A stretch of 59,293 nucleotides of DNA, taken from Runella sp. CRIBMP (lineage in GTDB: Bacteria; Bacteroidota; Bacteroidia; Cytophagales; Spirosomataceae). The notes below the pieces were generated by a model, which worked only from the letters and a program-made list of their open reading frames with translations, was not told the DNA's origin and did no database searches. The DNA lies in assembly GCF_009905605.1 (NCBI RefSeq), contig NZ_JAAAKZ010000026.1:1-59293 (forward strand), read 5' to 3'. Below, one piece after another: positions 6,125 to 13,516 of the stretch (position 1 is its first letter; each line of letters begins with the position of its first letter). A program made the translations under genes and the position numbers.

Positions 6125-7996
6125 TCAATAAGTTTGCAATTGATTTTTCCACATTTGAAGAAATAGCAGTCGTTGAAATTTCCTGATTTTGTTAAAATCA
6201 AAGTTTTGATGATTCATATTTTGCAGGCCTTTTTTGATGAGGAGCAATTTTTCTTTTGTAACAGCGTCAAAGTCATTTTCCTGCATACACGCGTTGGTCA
6301 TGTCCGCAAGGATGAGCCAAATGGTTTTAGCAAAAAGTACCTTCGATTGCCTTAACCTGATTTTTTCGGGCAAAATCCCTGTCATTGCCCGTCGGAAATG
6401 ATACCGCGTCATGGCTTGAGGGCTTATTCTCATTCTGCCGGGCACCATCAGACTCAATTCTATAAAATCTTTATCAAGAAAAGGATGCGCATATTCAATC
6501 CCAAAAGCCGCTCCGGCCAGATTAAGTATTTCGTTGGTATCAATGATTCCGGCACAGCAAATACGGCTGAAATGCTCCCGTATATCGCCCGTAAGCGTTT
6601 CTGGAACATAGTTTGTCAACTGCGCCGGGGCCTTCGTTCCCGTTCCAAAAATCATTTTTTTTACTTTGCCAAAACCGAAAGAGGCCATTATCCGCATTAA
6701 ATCAACGAATGAAACGGTTTGATGATGCACAACTGCAACAAGCAATTGCCCTACCGCTGAAAGTCCGCCTTCTGCGTAATTTTTATGAAAAGCTCGTTTG
6801 ACAAGGTACACTCTTCTGACGCGTGTGGTTTTACGGTCACCTCCGATGGTCTCTTCAAATGCTTTGAATTTTAAGTTAAAAATAAGCGAAAAAAGATAAA
6901 ATAAGCCCGTATCCACCACGGTATCGCCTTCATGCCCCGTCAGAATGGTCGTCACTCCCTTCTTTTTGAATTCTATCAGCTCCGGAAGGATTTTGGCACA
7001 CATTGGTATGGTGCTCAAATCCGGTCGGTCAATGTGCATTTGAACCTGATCTATGCTTGCTCGCGAAACAACACTTCGCTCTATCTGATGATGATTTTGG
7101 AGGTTGTTTTGGACAACTTCCATGGTATATTCTCTCTCATCGGCTTCATCAACTTTGGGATAAAAATGCACAGAGAACAGGTTTTCTTTGGATAAATATC
7201 TTTCGGCCACTTTATACACCGAGCTTGAGTCGAGCCCTCCGCTTACCTGTACGCCCGTGAGCGGTTGTAATCGCCTGCTTACCGCTCTTTCAAACCTTTT
7301 GCGGTATTCTTCAATAATCAAAGATTCGGTGTTCAAATGACTGAACTGTTCAGGGTCTATTTTCCAATAGAAGGTTTCTTTGGATTGGTGCAAATCCATG
7401 TCTATCTCTAAAACAGTAGCCGGAAGTACCGAAAAAATATCCTGAAAAAAAGTCGTTTTAGAATAACCCCTGTGGTCGCTGGGCCATTGAAGATATTCTT
7501 CAAGCTTTTCTTCATTGAGTTCCGAAGAAACTTCATTGAGCGAAAGCAGGGCTTTGGGTTCTGAGGCAAAAGCCATAAACTCCCCCTCCCGGAAGCTGTA
7601 ATAAAGCGGACGTACGCCTAAATGGTCTCTGATGAGGAACACTTTTTGCCGAATTTCATCCACAATAAAGATGGAATAATCTCCCGCCAAACAGTCGACA
7701 AAATTGATACTTAATTTTGAATAAGCCCTGAAAATCAACTCATTCTCACTCATTTTCAGGGTCGCTGTAAGCCCGATATTTTCTAAGATTTCGGCTTGAT
7801 TATCAATCCGGGCGTCAGAGATGACCGAAACGCCATCCTGATAATAAAGTGTAGCTCCCCGGCAACTACTAAGCTGTCCTATACTAAAGACATCATTGGT
7901 TTTGAAAGTAGCTTGCCCGCGGTGAGACAAACAACGGCTCATGCGCTCCAATTCATTGGACTTGATGCCTCCAACGATGCCAATGATGCCTTTCAT
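6125..7996 (-). CDS. Asparagine-synthetase-like macrolactam (lasso) cyclase
   Basis: 623 residues. Residues 1-160 form a class II glutaminase-like domain (RDHLGVRPLYY near 125), and the synthetase domain follows with the pyrophosphate loop SGGLDSS near 250. The C-terminal part has R-Y-H-F-R-R-A-M-T-G-I-L-P as in lasso cyclases. The catalytic Cys2 of glutamine-dependent synthetases (M-C-G-I) is replaced by lysine (M-K-G-I-I-G), so it should not use glutamine. It is expected to adenylate an Asp side chain of a peptide and close a lactam ring. Its ATG follows the YcaO stop directly (TGAATG), giving a precursor-YcaO-cyclase operon. Confidence 0.85.
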   Translation of the reverse strand: MKGIIGIVGGIKSNELERMSRCLSHRGQATFKTNDVFSIGQLSSCRGATLYYQDGVSVISDARIDNQAEILENIGLTATLKMSENELIFRAYSKLSINFVDCLAGDYSIFIVDEIRQKVFLIRDHLGVRPLYYSFREGEFMAFASEPKALLSLNEVSSELNEEKLEEYLQWPSDHRGYSKTTFFQDIFSVLPATVLEIDMDLHQSKETFYWKIDPEQFSHLNTESLIIEEYRKRFERAVSRRLQPLTGVQVSGGLDSSSVYKVAERYLSKENLFSVHFYPKVDEADEREYTMEVVQNNLQNHHQIERSVVSRASIDQVQMHIDRPDLSTIPMCAKILPELIEFKKKGVTTILTGHEGDTVVDTGLFYLFSLIFNLKFKAFEETIGGDRKTTRVRRVYLVKRAFHKNYAEGGLSAVGQLLVAVVHHQTVSFVDLMRIMASFGFGKVKKMIFGTGTKAPAQLTNYVPETLTGDIREHFSRICCAGIIDTNEILNLAGAAFGIEYAHPFLDKDFIELSLMVPGRMRISPQAMTRYHFRRAMTGILPEKIRLRQSKVLFAKTIWLILADMTNACMQENDFDAVTKEKLLLIKKGLQNMNHQNFDFNKIRKFQRLLFLQMWKNQLQTY

Positions 7997-9994
7997 TCAG
8001 AACAGATTAAAAGTCCTGAGAGATTCTTCGGCAGGAACGTAGCCGTAGAGGTCACTGACCACATCATACAATCTGCCAGGCGCAAAGCGAGTATCCAAAT
8101 CCCTCATGCCGGGTACAATTGCCTTCACCACGGGCAATAAAACATCGCTCCGGGATAGGTCTTTATAGTATATATTCAGTCCTCTTTTTCTTATCTCCGT
8201 TTCTACAATTTTTAGCTCTTCGGTGATATCCAAGTTATCTTTTTCAAAAGACCAAACGGGTTTTTGCGGGGTATGATGATTCAATGCAGTGGCTATGTCC
8301 TGCATTTGTCCGTCGTCTAAACGGGTCTTTTTCGACAAATGACGAACATAGAGCTGATTGAGCTCGCCAAAAGCCTTTTCGCAGGCTTTCTCAAAACTGA
8401 TGTTTGAAGCACAGGCCAATACATAGGTGCCATCGAGATAGGCTGACACTACCGCGACCGTCGGGATGGAAATATCTTGGGTAATGTCAAATAAATATAC
8501 TTTTTTGCCCAATCGCTGGTGCTCCGCAAGGGCCAAACTCACTATCTCCAAATGGTCAATATACGCAAGATCAATGCCCTGGCACGGCAATCTATTGTAC
8601 CACCATATCGCGTAGGCATCTCTTTCAATCAGTTCATAGAGCGCATACAGCTTTGCCATATCAAGGGTAGAACCTGCCGCAGTACCGTTGGTGATCCATT
8701 TAAAAAACGTTTCAGAGGCGGTATCTTCAGCGGGCCGTCCCAGATACAGCAGGAAAGTAGGTATGCATCGGGGTGTGTCATCGACGCTGTCCGTTACATT
8801 ACTCCACGCAATGGGGATATTTTCATCAAATTCCACTAACAATTCGTCCGCATGACTGCGGGCATTTTTCTGGCGGTATTGCGTCGGGCTGTAAAGAAGT
8901 ATCTCGTTGGGGTGAATGGCCCTGTGCTTCAAGTCGTTGTAAGCGGCAATGATATACTCATCTTCATGTTCACGAAAAACCTGTGCGTATCTTTCCAACG
9001 TCTCACAAAAAGCTTTGGCTTCGGCCTCTTCTTTAGTTAAGCCATTGCCGCTTGCCCTTGTTCTTGAAAAGAATATTTCAGCATTTATTTGATTAGACCT
9101 GAAGATCACCCCTCCAGTACTTACCCACCCTCCCAGGGGTGTTTGTTGCGATGTGAGCTTATCAACCAACCCCAAAGGTGCTTCAAGGTGAAACGAAAGT
9201 TGCTCAAAAACAGCCTGAATATTAGCCGGCTTTTGGTGGGCATCAAGTATTTCGTACGTTCCTTTGGCAAATGAGCGAAAGAGCGGAGGCGATAGATAGG
9301 CGCGTTCGATGGTCAATCTTTCGTGGTCGAAAATCAAAAGGGTATTTTGGGATTCATTGGAATCAATAAAGGTAGGCAGGTAATCCAAAACCATCACCAA
9401 TGAAGCCGTAGACAAACAATCGTTCAGCGAAAGAGGATAGTTGCGCAAAGTCAGCAATTGACTGAAAAAGACTCTTTTGATTCTATGAAGAAAACAGAAA
9501 AAAGCCCCCGTTTCTGAAGTATCAAAAACGGGGAACAGTTTCAATTCATTGGCAAAAGCCCAAACAACGGTAAACTGTTTACTCTTGATTTTTGCAAATT
9601 CAACACTTTGTAAATGATATACATCCGAAACAACAAAAACCGTCAATGCATGCTGGTCAGCGGTCATCTGAACCCTTTTTAATTCAAGCTTTGCCATTTT
9701 CTCTCTGAGAGATGTGTCTTCGGGAAATTCGATGGCAATCGTTAAAAAAGCGTTGTCAATGATAATTTTATCCTGCACAAACCCATAAAAAGCGCCCAGT
9801 ATTTCGGGCAGTGAGTACGTATTTTGATAGGCTTTTCTTAACCCGTCGAGGGTGACTTCTTCACTACCGAAAAAATCACATAAAATACGATACTGTACAG
9901 AATTGCTGTATGTTTTTTGGGTATGACCATCATACAGTACAAAGGACTTGTTGTTGAATCCCAATAAATAAAAAGAGGAATTCCATTTCATCAT
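7997..9994 (-). CDS. YcaO-domain RiPP protein with fused N-terminal leader-binding-like region
   Basis: 665 residues from the ATG at 9994, which overlaps the precursor stop by one base (TGATG). An upstream TTG at 10000 is less likely. The last 380 residues are a YcaO domain: SGNGLTKEEAEAKAFCETLE near 325 and G-T-A-A-G-S-T-L-D-M-A-K followed by YELIERDA near 440 are its ATP-site signatures. YcaO enzymes phosphorylate backbone amides to make azolines, thioamides or amidines. The first 290 residues resemble the degenerate E1/ThiF-like, winged-helix partner that binds leaders in azoline systems, but this is a weak fold guess. The C-terminus (SLRTFNLF) lacks the usual PxPxP ending of azoline-forming members. 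Confidence 0.8.
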   Translation of the reverse strand: MMKWNSSFYLLGFNNKSFVLYDGHTQKTYSNSVQYRILCDFFGSEEVTLDGLRKAYQNTYSLPEILGAFYGFVQDKIIIDNAFLTIAIEFPEDTSLREKMAKLELKRVQMTADQHALTVFVVSDVYHLQSVEFAKIKSKQFTVVWAFANELKLFPVFDTSETGAFFCFLHRIKRVFFSQLLTLRNYPLSLNDCLSTASLVMVLDYLPTFIDSNESQNTLLIFDHERLTIERAYLSPPLFRSFAKGTYEILDAHQKPANIQAVFEQLSFHLEAPLGLVDKLTSQQTPLGGWVSTGGVIFRSNQINAEIFFSRTRASGNGLTKEEAEAKAFCETLERYAQVFREHEDEYIIAAYNDLKHRAIHPNEILLYSPTQYRQKNARSHADELLVEFDENIPIAWSNVTDSVDDTPRCIPTFLLYLGRPAEDTASETFFKWITNGTAAGSTLDMAKLYALYELIERDAYAIWWYNRLPCQGIDLAYIDHLEIVSLALAEHQRLGKKVYLFDITQDISIPTVAVVSAYLDGTYVLACASNISFEKACEKAFGELNQLYVRHLSKKTRLDDGQMQDIATALNHHTPQKPVWSFEKDNLDITEELKIVETEIRKRGLNIYYKDLSRSDVLLPVVKAIVPGMRDLDTRFAPGRLYDVVSDLYGYVPAEESLRTFNLF

Positions 9995-10131
9995 CAGCAA
10001 ACTGATAAACCTGTCATTCCATCGGCATCGCCACTGCCAGTGGCTGAAGTTAAATTTTTGACGTTGCCTAATTTTTTCAACTTAGGAGTTTGGTACTTCT
10101 TTTTTGTGTTTAAGGTTTTGCGGGTTTTCAT
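9994..10131 (-). CDS. Lasso-type RiPP precursor peptide
   Basis: 45 residues, found by reading upstream of the YcaO gene. The leader contains Y13, P16, L18, G22 and T28, which match the lasso leader pattern YxxPxLxxxGxxxxxT at every spacing. If T28 is at position -2, the core is ATGSGDADGMTGLSVC, with Ala1 as ring amine and Asp8 as acid partner, the standard geometry for an 8-residue lactam. The core also offers Thr2, Ser4, Thr11, Ser14 and Cys16 to a cyclodehydratase. The N-terminus is Lys-rich. The stop overlaps the YcaO start by one base (TGATG), so translation is coupled. Cleavage and ring position are inferred. Confidence 0.85.
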   Translation of the reverse strand: MKTRKTLNTKKKYQTPKLKKLGNVKNLTSATGSGDADGMTGLSVC

Positions 10132-10173
10132 AACAAAAAATATACTTATTGGGATATTAACTAACTAAAACCG

Positions 10174-10205
10174 TAAATATAGGTATATTCTCTCTTATAA
10201 ACCAT
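10174..10205 (-). promoter_or_regulatory. Weak candidate promoter of the RiPP operon
   Basis: On the minus strand TATATTTA (10174-10181) approximates the -7 TAnnTTTG element about 43 bases upstream of the precursor ATG. No clean -33 TTTG is at the expected distance. The rest of 10132-10287 is AT-rich with no other gene seen. Confidence 0.3.
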
Positions 10206-10287
10206 AAGAAGTGTACAACTTGTTTTTGATAAAATTATCTATAAATGATTTACGAAAGACAATAGGCAACTTTATAGGCTATAACAA

Positions 10288-10318
10288 CAAAAAACCCGTC
10301 AGATATTCTGACGGGCTC
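10288..10318 (-). terminator. Rho-independent terminator
   Basis: CCCGTCAGA/TCTGACGGG hairpin with a three-base loop, followed on the minus strand by a run of T. It ends the secreted-protein gene at 10385-10987 and separates it from the RiPP operon. Confidence 0.8.
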
Positions 10319-10384
10319 TCGCAAAATCGAATTGTCAAGATGGAGTGGTTATAGTAATTTGTTGATGAATGAAGACATTATGAG

Positions 10385-10987
10385 TTATTTCACATTAACG
10401 AATTGCTTGAAAGATTTATCGGCTACTACAAATTCAAAAGAATACTCGCCGCTTGGCAAATGTCCCAAATTGAAACGTGATGCGGTAGATAAATAACCTT
10501 TGTAAACAACTTCTCCCGCACGGTCAGCAATGATTACTTCCATGTCGGCTACGTTCTTCACCACGGTTGATACTTCAAAACGGTTGATTGCAATCATTTC
10601 AACTTTAGGAGCCAACGACTCTTTGTAGCTGTTTTCGTTGATTTCAATGTTACCGTTTGAGATCGAAAGTTGCTGAGAAGACCAGAAATTGTTGTTGAAG
10701 CAATTCAAGGTATACTCACCGCTTGGCAAAGCGTTCAGGTTAAACTGAGTCGCTACGTTTTCGCCACCTTTGATCTCGCCTTCGTATATCAGTACTCCTT
10801 CTTTGTCTCTTAACTCTACATCCAGAATTCCAACGTTAGGTTGGTTGACGCGAACTTCTACTTTCTTAGCGTCGCGTTTTACGATTTTCACGTCTTTTGT
10901 GAAAAGGTGACTCTCGGCCATTGCGTTTCCTGTGCTTACAAAAAACATGGCGGCAAATATTGACAGAAGCATTGTGTTCTTTTTCAT
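10385..10987 (-). CDS. Secreted protein with two LPSGEY-type beta-sandwich repeats
   Basis: 200 residues from the ATG at 10987, which gives a signal peptide (MKKNTMLLSIFAAMFFVSTG, cleavage near NAMA). A longer upstream frame would bury it. Two similar halves each end in a strand motif, LNALPSGEYTLNCF and LGHLPSGEYSFEF, the pattern of secretion-system C-terminal domains and DUF3244-like proteins in Bacteroidota, where the motif terminates an Ig-like fold. It is likely periplasmic or outer-surface with a structural or adhesive role. A poor -7 match (CACCTTTG on the minus strand, 11048-11055) lies about 60 bases upstream. Confidence 0.75.
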   Translation of the reverse strand: MKKNTMLLSIFAAMFFVSTGNAMAESHLFTKDVKIVKRDAKKVEVRVNQPNVGILDVELRDKEGVLIYEGEIKGGENVATQFNLNALPSGEYTLNCFNNNFWSSQQLSISNGNIEINENSYKESLAPKVEMIAINRFEVSTVVKNVADMEVIIADRAGEVVYKGYLSTASRFNLGHLPSGEYSFEFVVADKSFKQFVNVK

Positions 10988-11310
10988 TGTTTTATTGTTT
11001 TTGTACCATCTTGTCTCACCAGCTGTGATGACTTCGTTTTGACAATGCAAAGGTGTGAGGTTTTAAATTACAAAAAAATAGGGCAAAAACCCCCTCTTGT
11101 TAAATTCATATACCCAATTTCAACCTTTTCTCAGAATAGTACAAATCTTAAAATAATACAACCAGAAAATTCAAACCTCGCTGTGTTCCGTCCAATTATT
11201 TTTTTTGCAAAAATGAAAAGTTCTTTAAATAGTACAACGAAAATAGAAAAAGTACAACTATTTAAAGTCCTGTTCACTAACCAAAATGTGCAAAAACGTC
11301 ATTTTGACAA
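10988..11310. other. AT-rich intergenic region
   Basis: 323 bases between the secreted protein gene and the DinB-like gene. It holds the possible minus-strand -7 element at 11048-11055 and A-rich tracts with several copies of AGTACAA-type words. No convincing gene, hairpin or RNA was seen. Confidence 0.5.
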
Positions 11311-11847
11311 TTAAAATTGAGGCGCCAAGTTCACCCTACTCACCATAATTTGGTGATGGTGACGGATATGATAGGCCGTAAAAAGGAGCATCTCCCGCAC
11401 CGTAAGGGGTCCCATCAAAGGGTGCGGAATCACGTGTTCTTCCAATGCTTGCTCATCCCACTCGGAAAGGTGCGCAATGAGGGAGAGATAATCCTGCTTA
11501 AATTCACTCGCCAGCGCCACGGCGTCGGGCGTGGGAGTCAGGGGCGCAAACGCCCCTGCGGCTCCTTGGCGGCCGTTCAATGCCGCATGATAGGCCCCAA
11601 CAACCTCCTCGTAGGAGCGCGAAGGATGAGCGGCAGGCCCCCATTTTTCTAGAAAATAGGTTTTGGGGCGACCAAAAAGGCGGTTCAGGGGCTGAACCGA
11701 TTGCGATAAATGCTGCACATTCTCGGCCGCCGACCACACATTTTCGGCAGGCTTAAAATAAAAAGCCTCAGCAGGGCTGGCATAGGCAAAAGCGACAACT
11801 TCGTTTACGCCTTCGTTCAGGAAATCAATCAAGGTAGTTTTGTTCAT
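11311..11847 (-). CDS. DinB-like (DUF664) putative metal-dependent protein
   Basis: 178 residues with the four-helix DinB pattern. The likely metal-binding histidines are in VQHLSQS near residue 46 and in the C-terminal helix AYHIRHHHQIM near 163, the usual layout of the family. Members include thiol transferases and stress-induced proteins of unknown substrate. It begins five bases after the alpha/beta hydrolase gene and is the third gene of a TetR-hydrolase-DinB operon, so it is probably under that repressor. Confidence 0.8.
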   Translation of the reverse strand: MNKTTLIDFLNEGVNEVVAFAYASPAEAFYFKPAENVWSAAENVQHLSQSVQPLNRLFGRPKTYFLEKWGPAAHPSRSYEEVVGAYHAALNGRQGAAGAFAPLTPTPDAVALASEFKQDYLSLIAHLSEWDEQALEEHVIPHPLMGPLTVREMLLFTAYHIRHHHQIMVSRVNLAPQF

Positions 11848-11852
11848 GGCCG

Positions 11853-12761
11853 TTAAAGAGTAGTTTTTTTGAATGCGGGATTGTTATAGGTAAGTGTCGT
11901 GGAGACCATTGCTTCCAAATCTGCCACGACTTTGGTCCAAAATTGCGTTTTTAGTTTTCGGGAAAACAACCCGAAATGACCGATTTGCTTCAACCCAAAA
12001 TCAGCGGGACGAATGGCTTCGGTCATGATGTCAGCTTTTCGAAAATGGCGAAGCAGAGCAGGCACTGTTACGGCGTTGGCAATCGGGTCGTCGGTGGTCC
12101 AATAGGCCTTGATGGGTAAAGCAAGTTTGTCGTAAGCATTATAAGGAATACTTTTGTCCAGAAAATCAAACAGATAGTTTTCGGAATTGCACCATTCACG
12201 CCATTCCAACATCAACGCTCCTGGCAAATCTTCCATAATTTTCATTTTTTTGACTGGGACATACCCCAGAAAAGGAACCGTCAACGCGGGCAAAATATTA
12301 AAAAAGAAATACGACTTGAGGCGATACGGAAAAGTATGACGCCACCAAGTGCCCGTCGAAGCCGTAATCATGACCATTCCTTTCAGAACGTGGTGGTTGG
12401 GCATCAGGCCTACAAGCTGCCCCCCAATGCTGTGGCCTATCATCAATTTGGGCCAGTCGGGATACCTTGACTCCAGAAAATCAAGTACGGCCCGCATGTC
12501 AATCGCCCAGTCTTGCATCGTAATGGCGGCAAAATCTTCTTTATCAGACGGCCTCGAATCTCCCATGCCACGGTATTCCCAGAGGCAAACGATGAAGCCG
12601 TTTTCGGCCAAGTACCGCGCAAAATTTGTATAAAATCCTTTGCGCATCCCCGTTCCGATGTTAAACTGCACCACGGCTTTGGGCGCGCCGTGGTATTCAT
12701 ACAAGATGCCCGCCAGTTCAAATCCATCGGGCGTAGGGATGTTTATTTTGAGCTCTTTCAT
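11853..12761 (-). CDS. Alpha/beta hydrolase
   Basis: 302 residues from the ATG at 12761, four bases after the TetR stop. A longer frame to 12833 would overlap tetR. The nucleophile elbow G-H-S-I-G-G lies near residue 109, preceded by the EYRGMGDS loop typical of serine hydrolases, with a late acid in TTDDPIAN and a catalytic His candidate in IGHFGLF near 275. It is likely a cytoplasmic esterase or lipase. Linkage to a TetR repressor with its own operator suggests induction by a small hydrophobic or toxic compound. Confidence 0.85.
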   Translation of the reverse strand: MKELKINIPTPDGFELAGILYEYHGAPKAVVQFNIGTGMRKGFYTNFARYLAENGFIVCLWEYRGMGDSRPSDKEDFAAITMQDWAIDMRAVLDFLESRYPDWPKLMIGHSIGGQLVGLMPNHHVLKGMVMITASTGTWWRHTFPYRLKSYFFFNILPALTVPFLGYVPVKKMKIMEDLPGALMLEWREWCNSENYLFDFLDKSIPYNAYDKLALPIKAYWTTDDPIANAVTVPALLRHFRKADIMTEAIRPADFGLKQIGHFGLFSRKLKTQFWTKVVADLEAMVSTTLTYNNPAFKKTTL

Positions 12762-12765
12762 TCGT

Positions 12766-13356
12766 TTATTGTTTTTCAGTAACGTTATTGCTTTCTGCCG
12801 CATCAAAACGAGCCATGGCGCGCTCCAGCACATCTTGTAAATAATGGGAGCTGTCGGTCAGCTTCACCATTACCCAAGCACCTTCGTATTCGACCATGGC
12901 CTGTTCGGCCATTTGTCGCGCTTTTTTGGCGTCATATTTATATGAGTATAGGTGCGCGAGCGCATCTAAGTATTCTTCAAAAAAAGTACGCATAGCGGGT
13001 CGGAATTCATCCGTAACGAGTGCCGTTTCGATGGCCATGTTTCCCATCAAGCACCCGCCTTCCGTGCTTGATACCACCCGGATTTGCTTGGCGAGCATTT
13101 TTTCGAGGCGCTCGCGCGGCAAAAGCGTTTCATCGTAGGCAATCACAAAGATTTTTGCTTTAAAATAAGAATGAACGGCCCCGAGCACTTCTTTCATCAA
13201 GGCTTCTTTTCCGCTGAAATAGTGGTAAAAACTTCCTTTCAACAAACCGCAAGCTTCCGCCAAATCGGCCATGCTGGTGCGGTGATAGCCCCTCTTTTTA
13301 AAGAGCAAAAGCGCTTGGTTGACGACTTCCTCTTTGGTTACTTTTTGAATCGGCAT
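12766..13356 (-). CDS. TetR family transcriptional repressor
   Basis: 196 residues. The N-terminal helix-turn-helix (residues 10-55) has the family signature G-Y-H-R-T-S-M-A-D-L-A-E-A followed by G-S-F-Y-H-Y-F. The C-terminal ligand domain contains GGCLMGNMA, seen in the TetR_C subgroup related to AcrR/NemR-type sensors. A perfect 12-bp dyad lies 47 bases upstream of its start, so it probably represses itself and the hydrolase and DinB genes that follow. Confidence 0.9.
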   Translation of the reverse strand: MPIQKVTKEEVVNQALLLFKKRGYHRTSMADLAEACGLLKGSFYHYFSGKEALMKEVLGAVHSYFKAKIFVIAYDETLLPRERLEKMLAKQIRVVSSTEGGCLMGNMAIETALVTDEFRPAMRTFFEEYLDALAHLYSYKYDAKKARQMAEQAMVEYEGAWVMVKLTDSSHYLQDVLERAMARFDAAESNNVTEKQ

Positions 13357-13402
13357 CGTAAGGTGTATTCAGTTTCGAAATACAAAGTTGGAGATAATTT
13401 TA

Positions 13403-13430
13403 ATTTTACCAAACAAACGTTTGGTAAAAT
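13403..13430. promoter_or_regulatory. TetR operator
   Basis: A perfect inverted repeat ATTTTACCAAAC / GTTTGGTAAAAT with a four-base spacer AAAC. Its position between the divergent tetR and amidohydrolase genes makes it the likely binding site of the adjacent repressor. Confidence 0.75.
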
Positions 13431-13516
13431 ATTTTCTTCAAACTTTCTTCTTCCATTTCGGTTCAGGATAATGAGTCCTTGAGTACCTTTGCTTACTTAA
13501 CCCCCTCTTTACGCAC

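Noticed and set aside
9994-10131. Precursor as a lanthipeptide because of Ser/Thr/Cys in the core
   Set aside because: No LanM, LanB or LanC homologue is present, while the leader and cyclase match lasso systems.
10132-10287. Second RiPP precursor upstream of the first
   Set aside because: All frames are interrupted and no leader-like motif was found.
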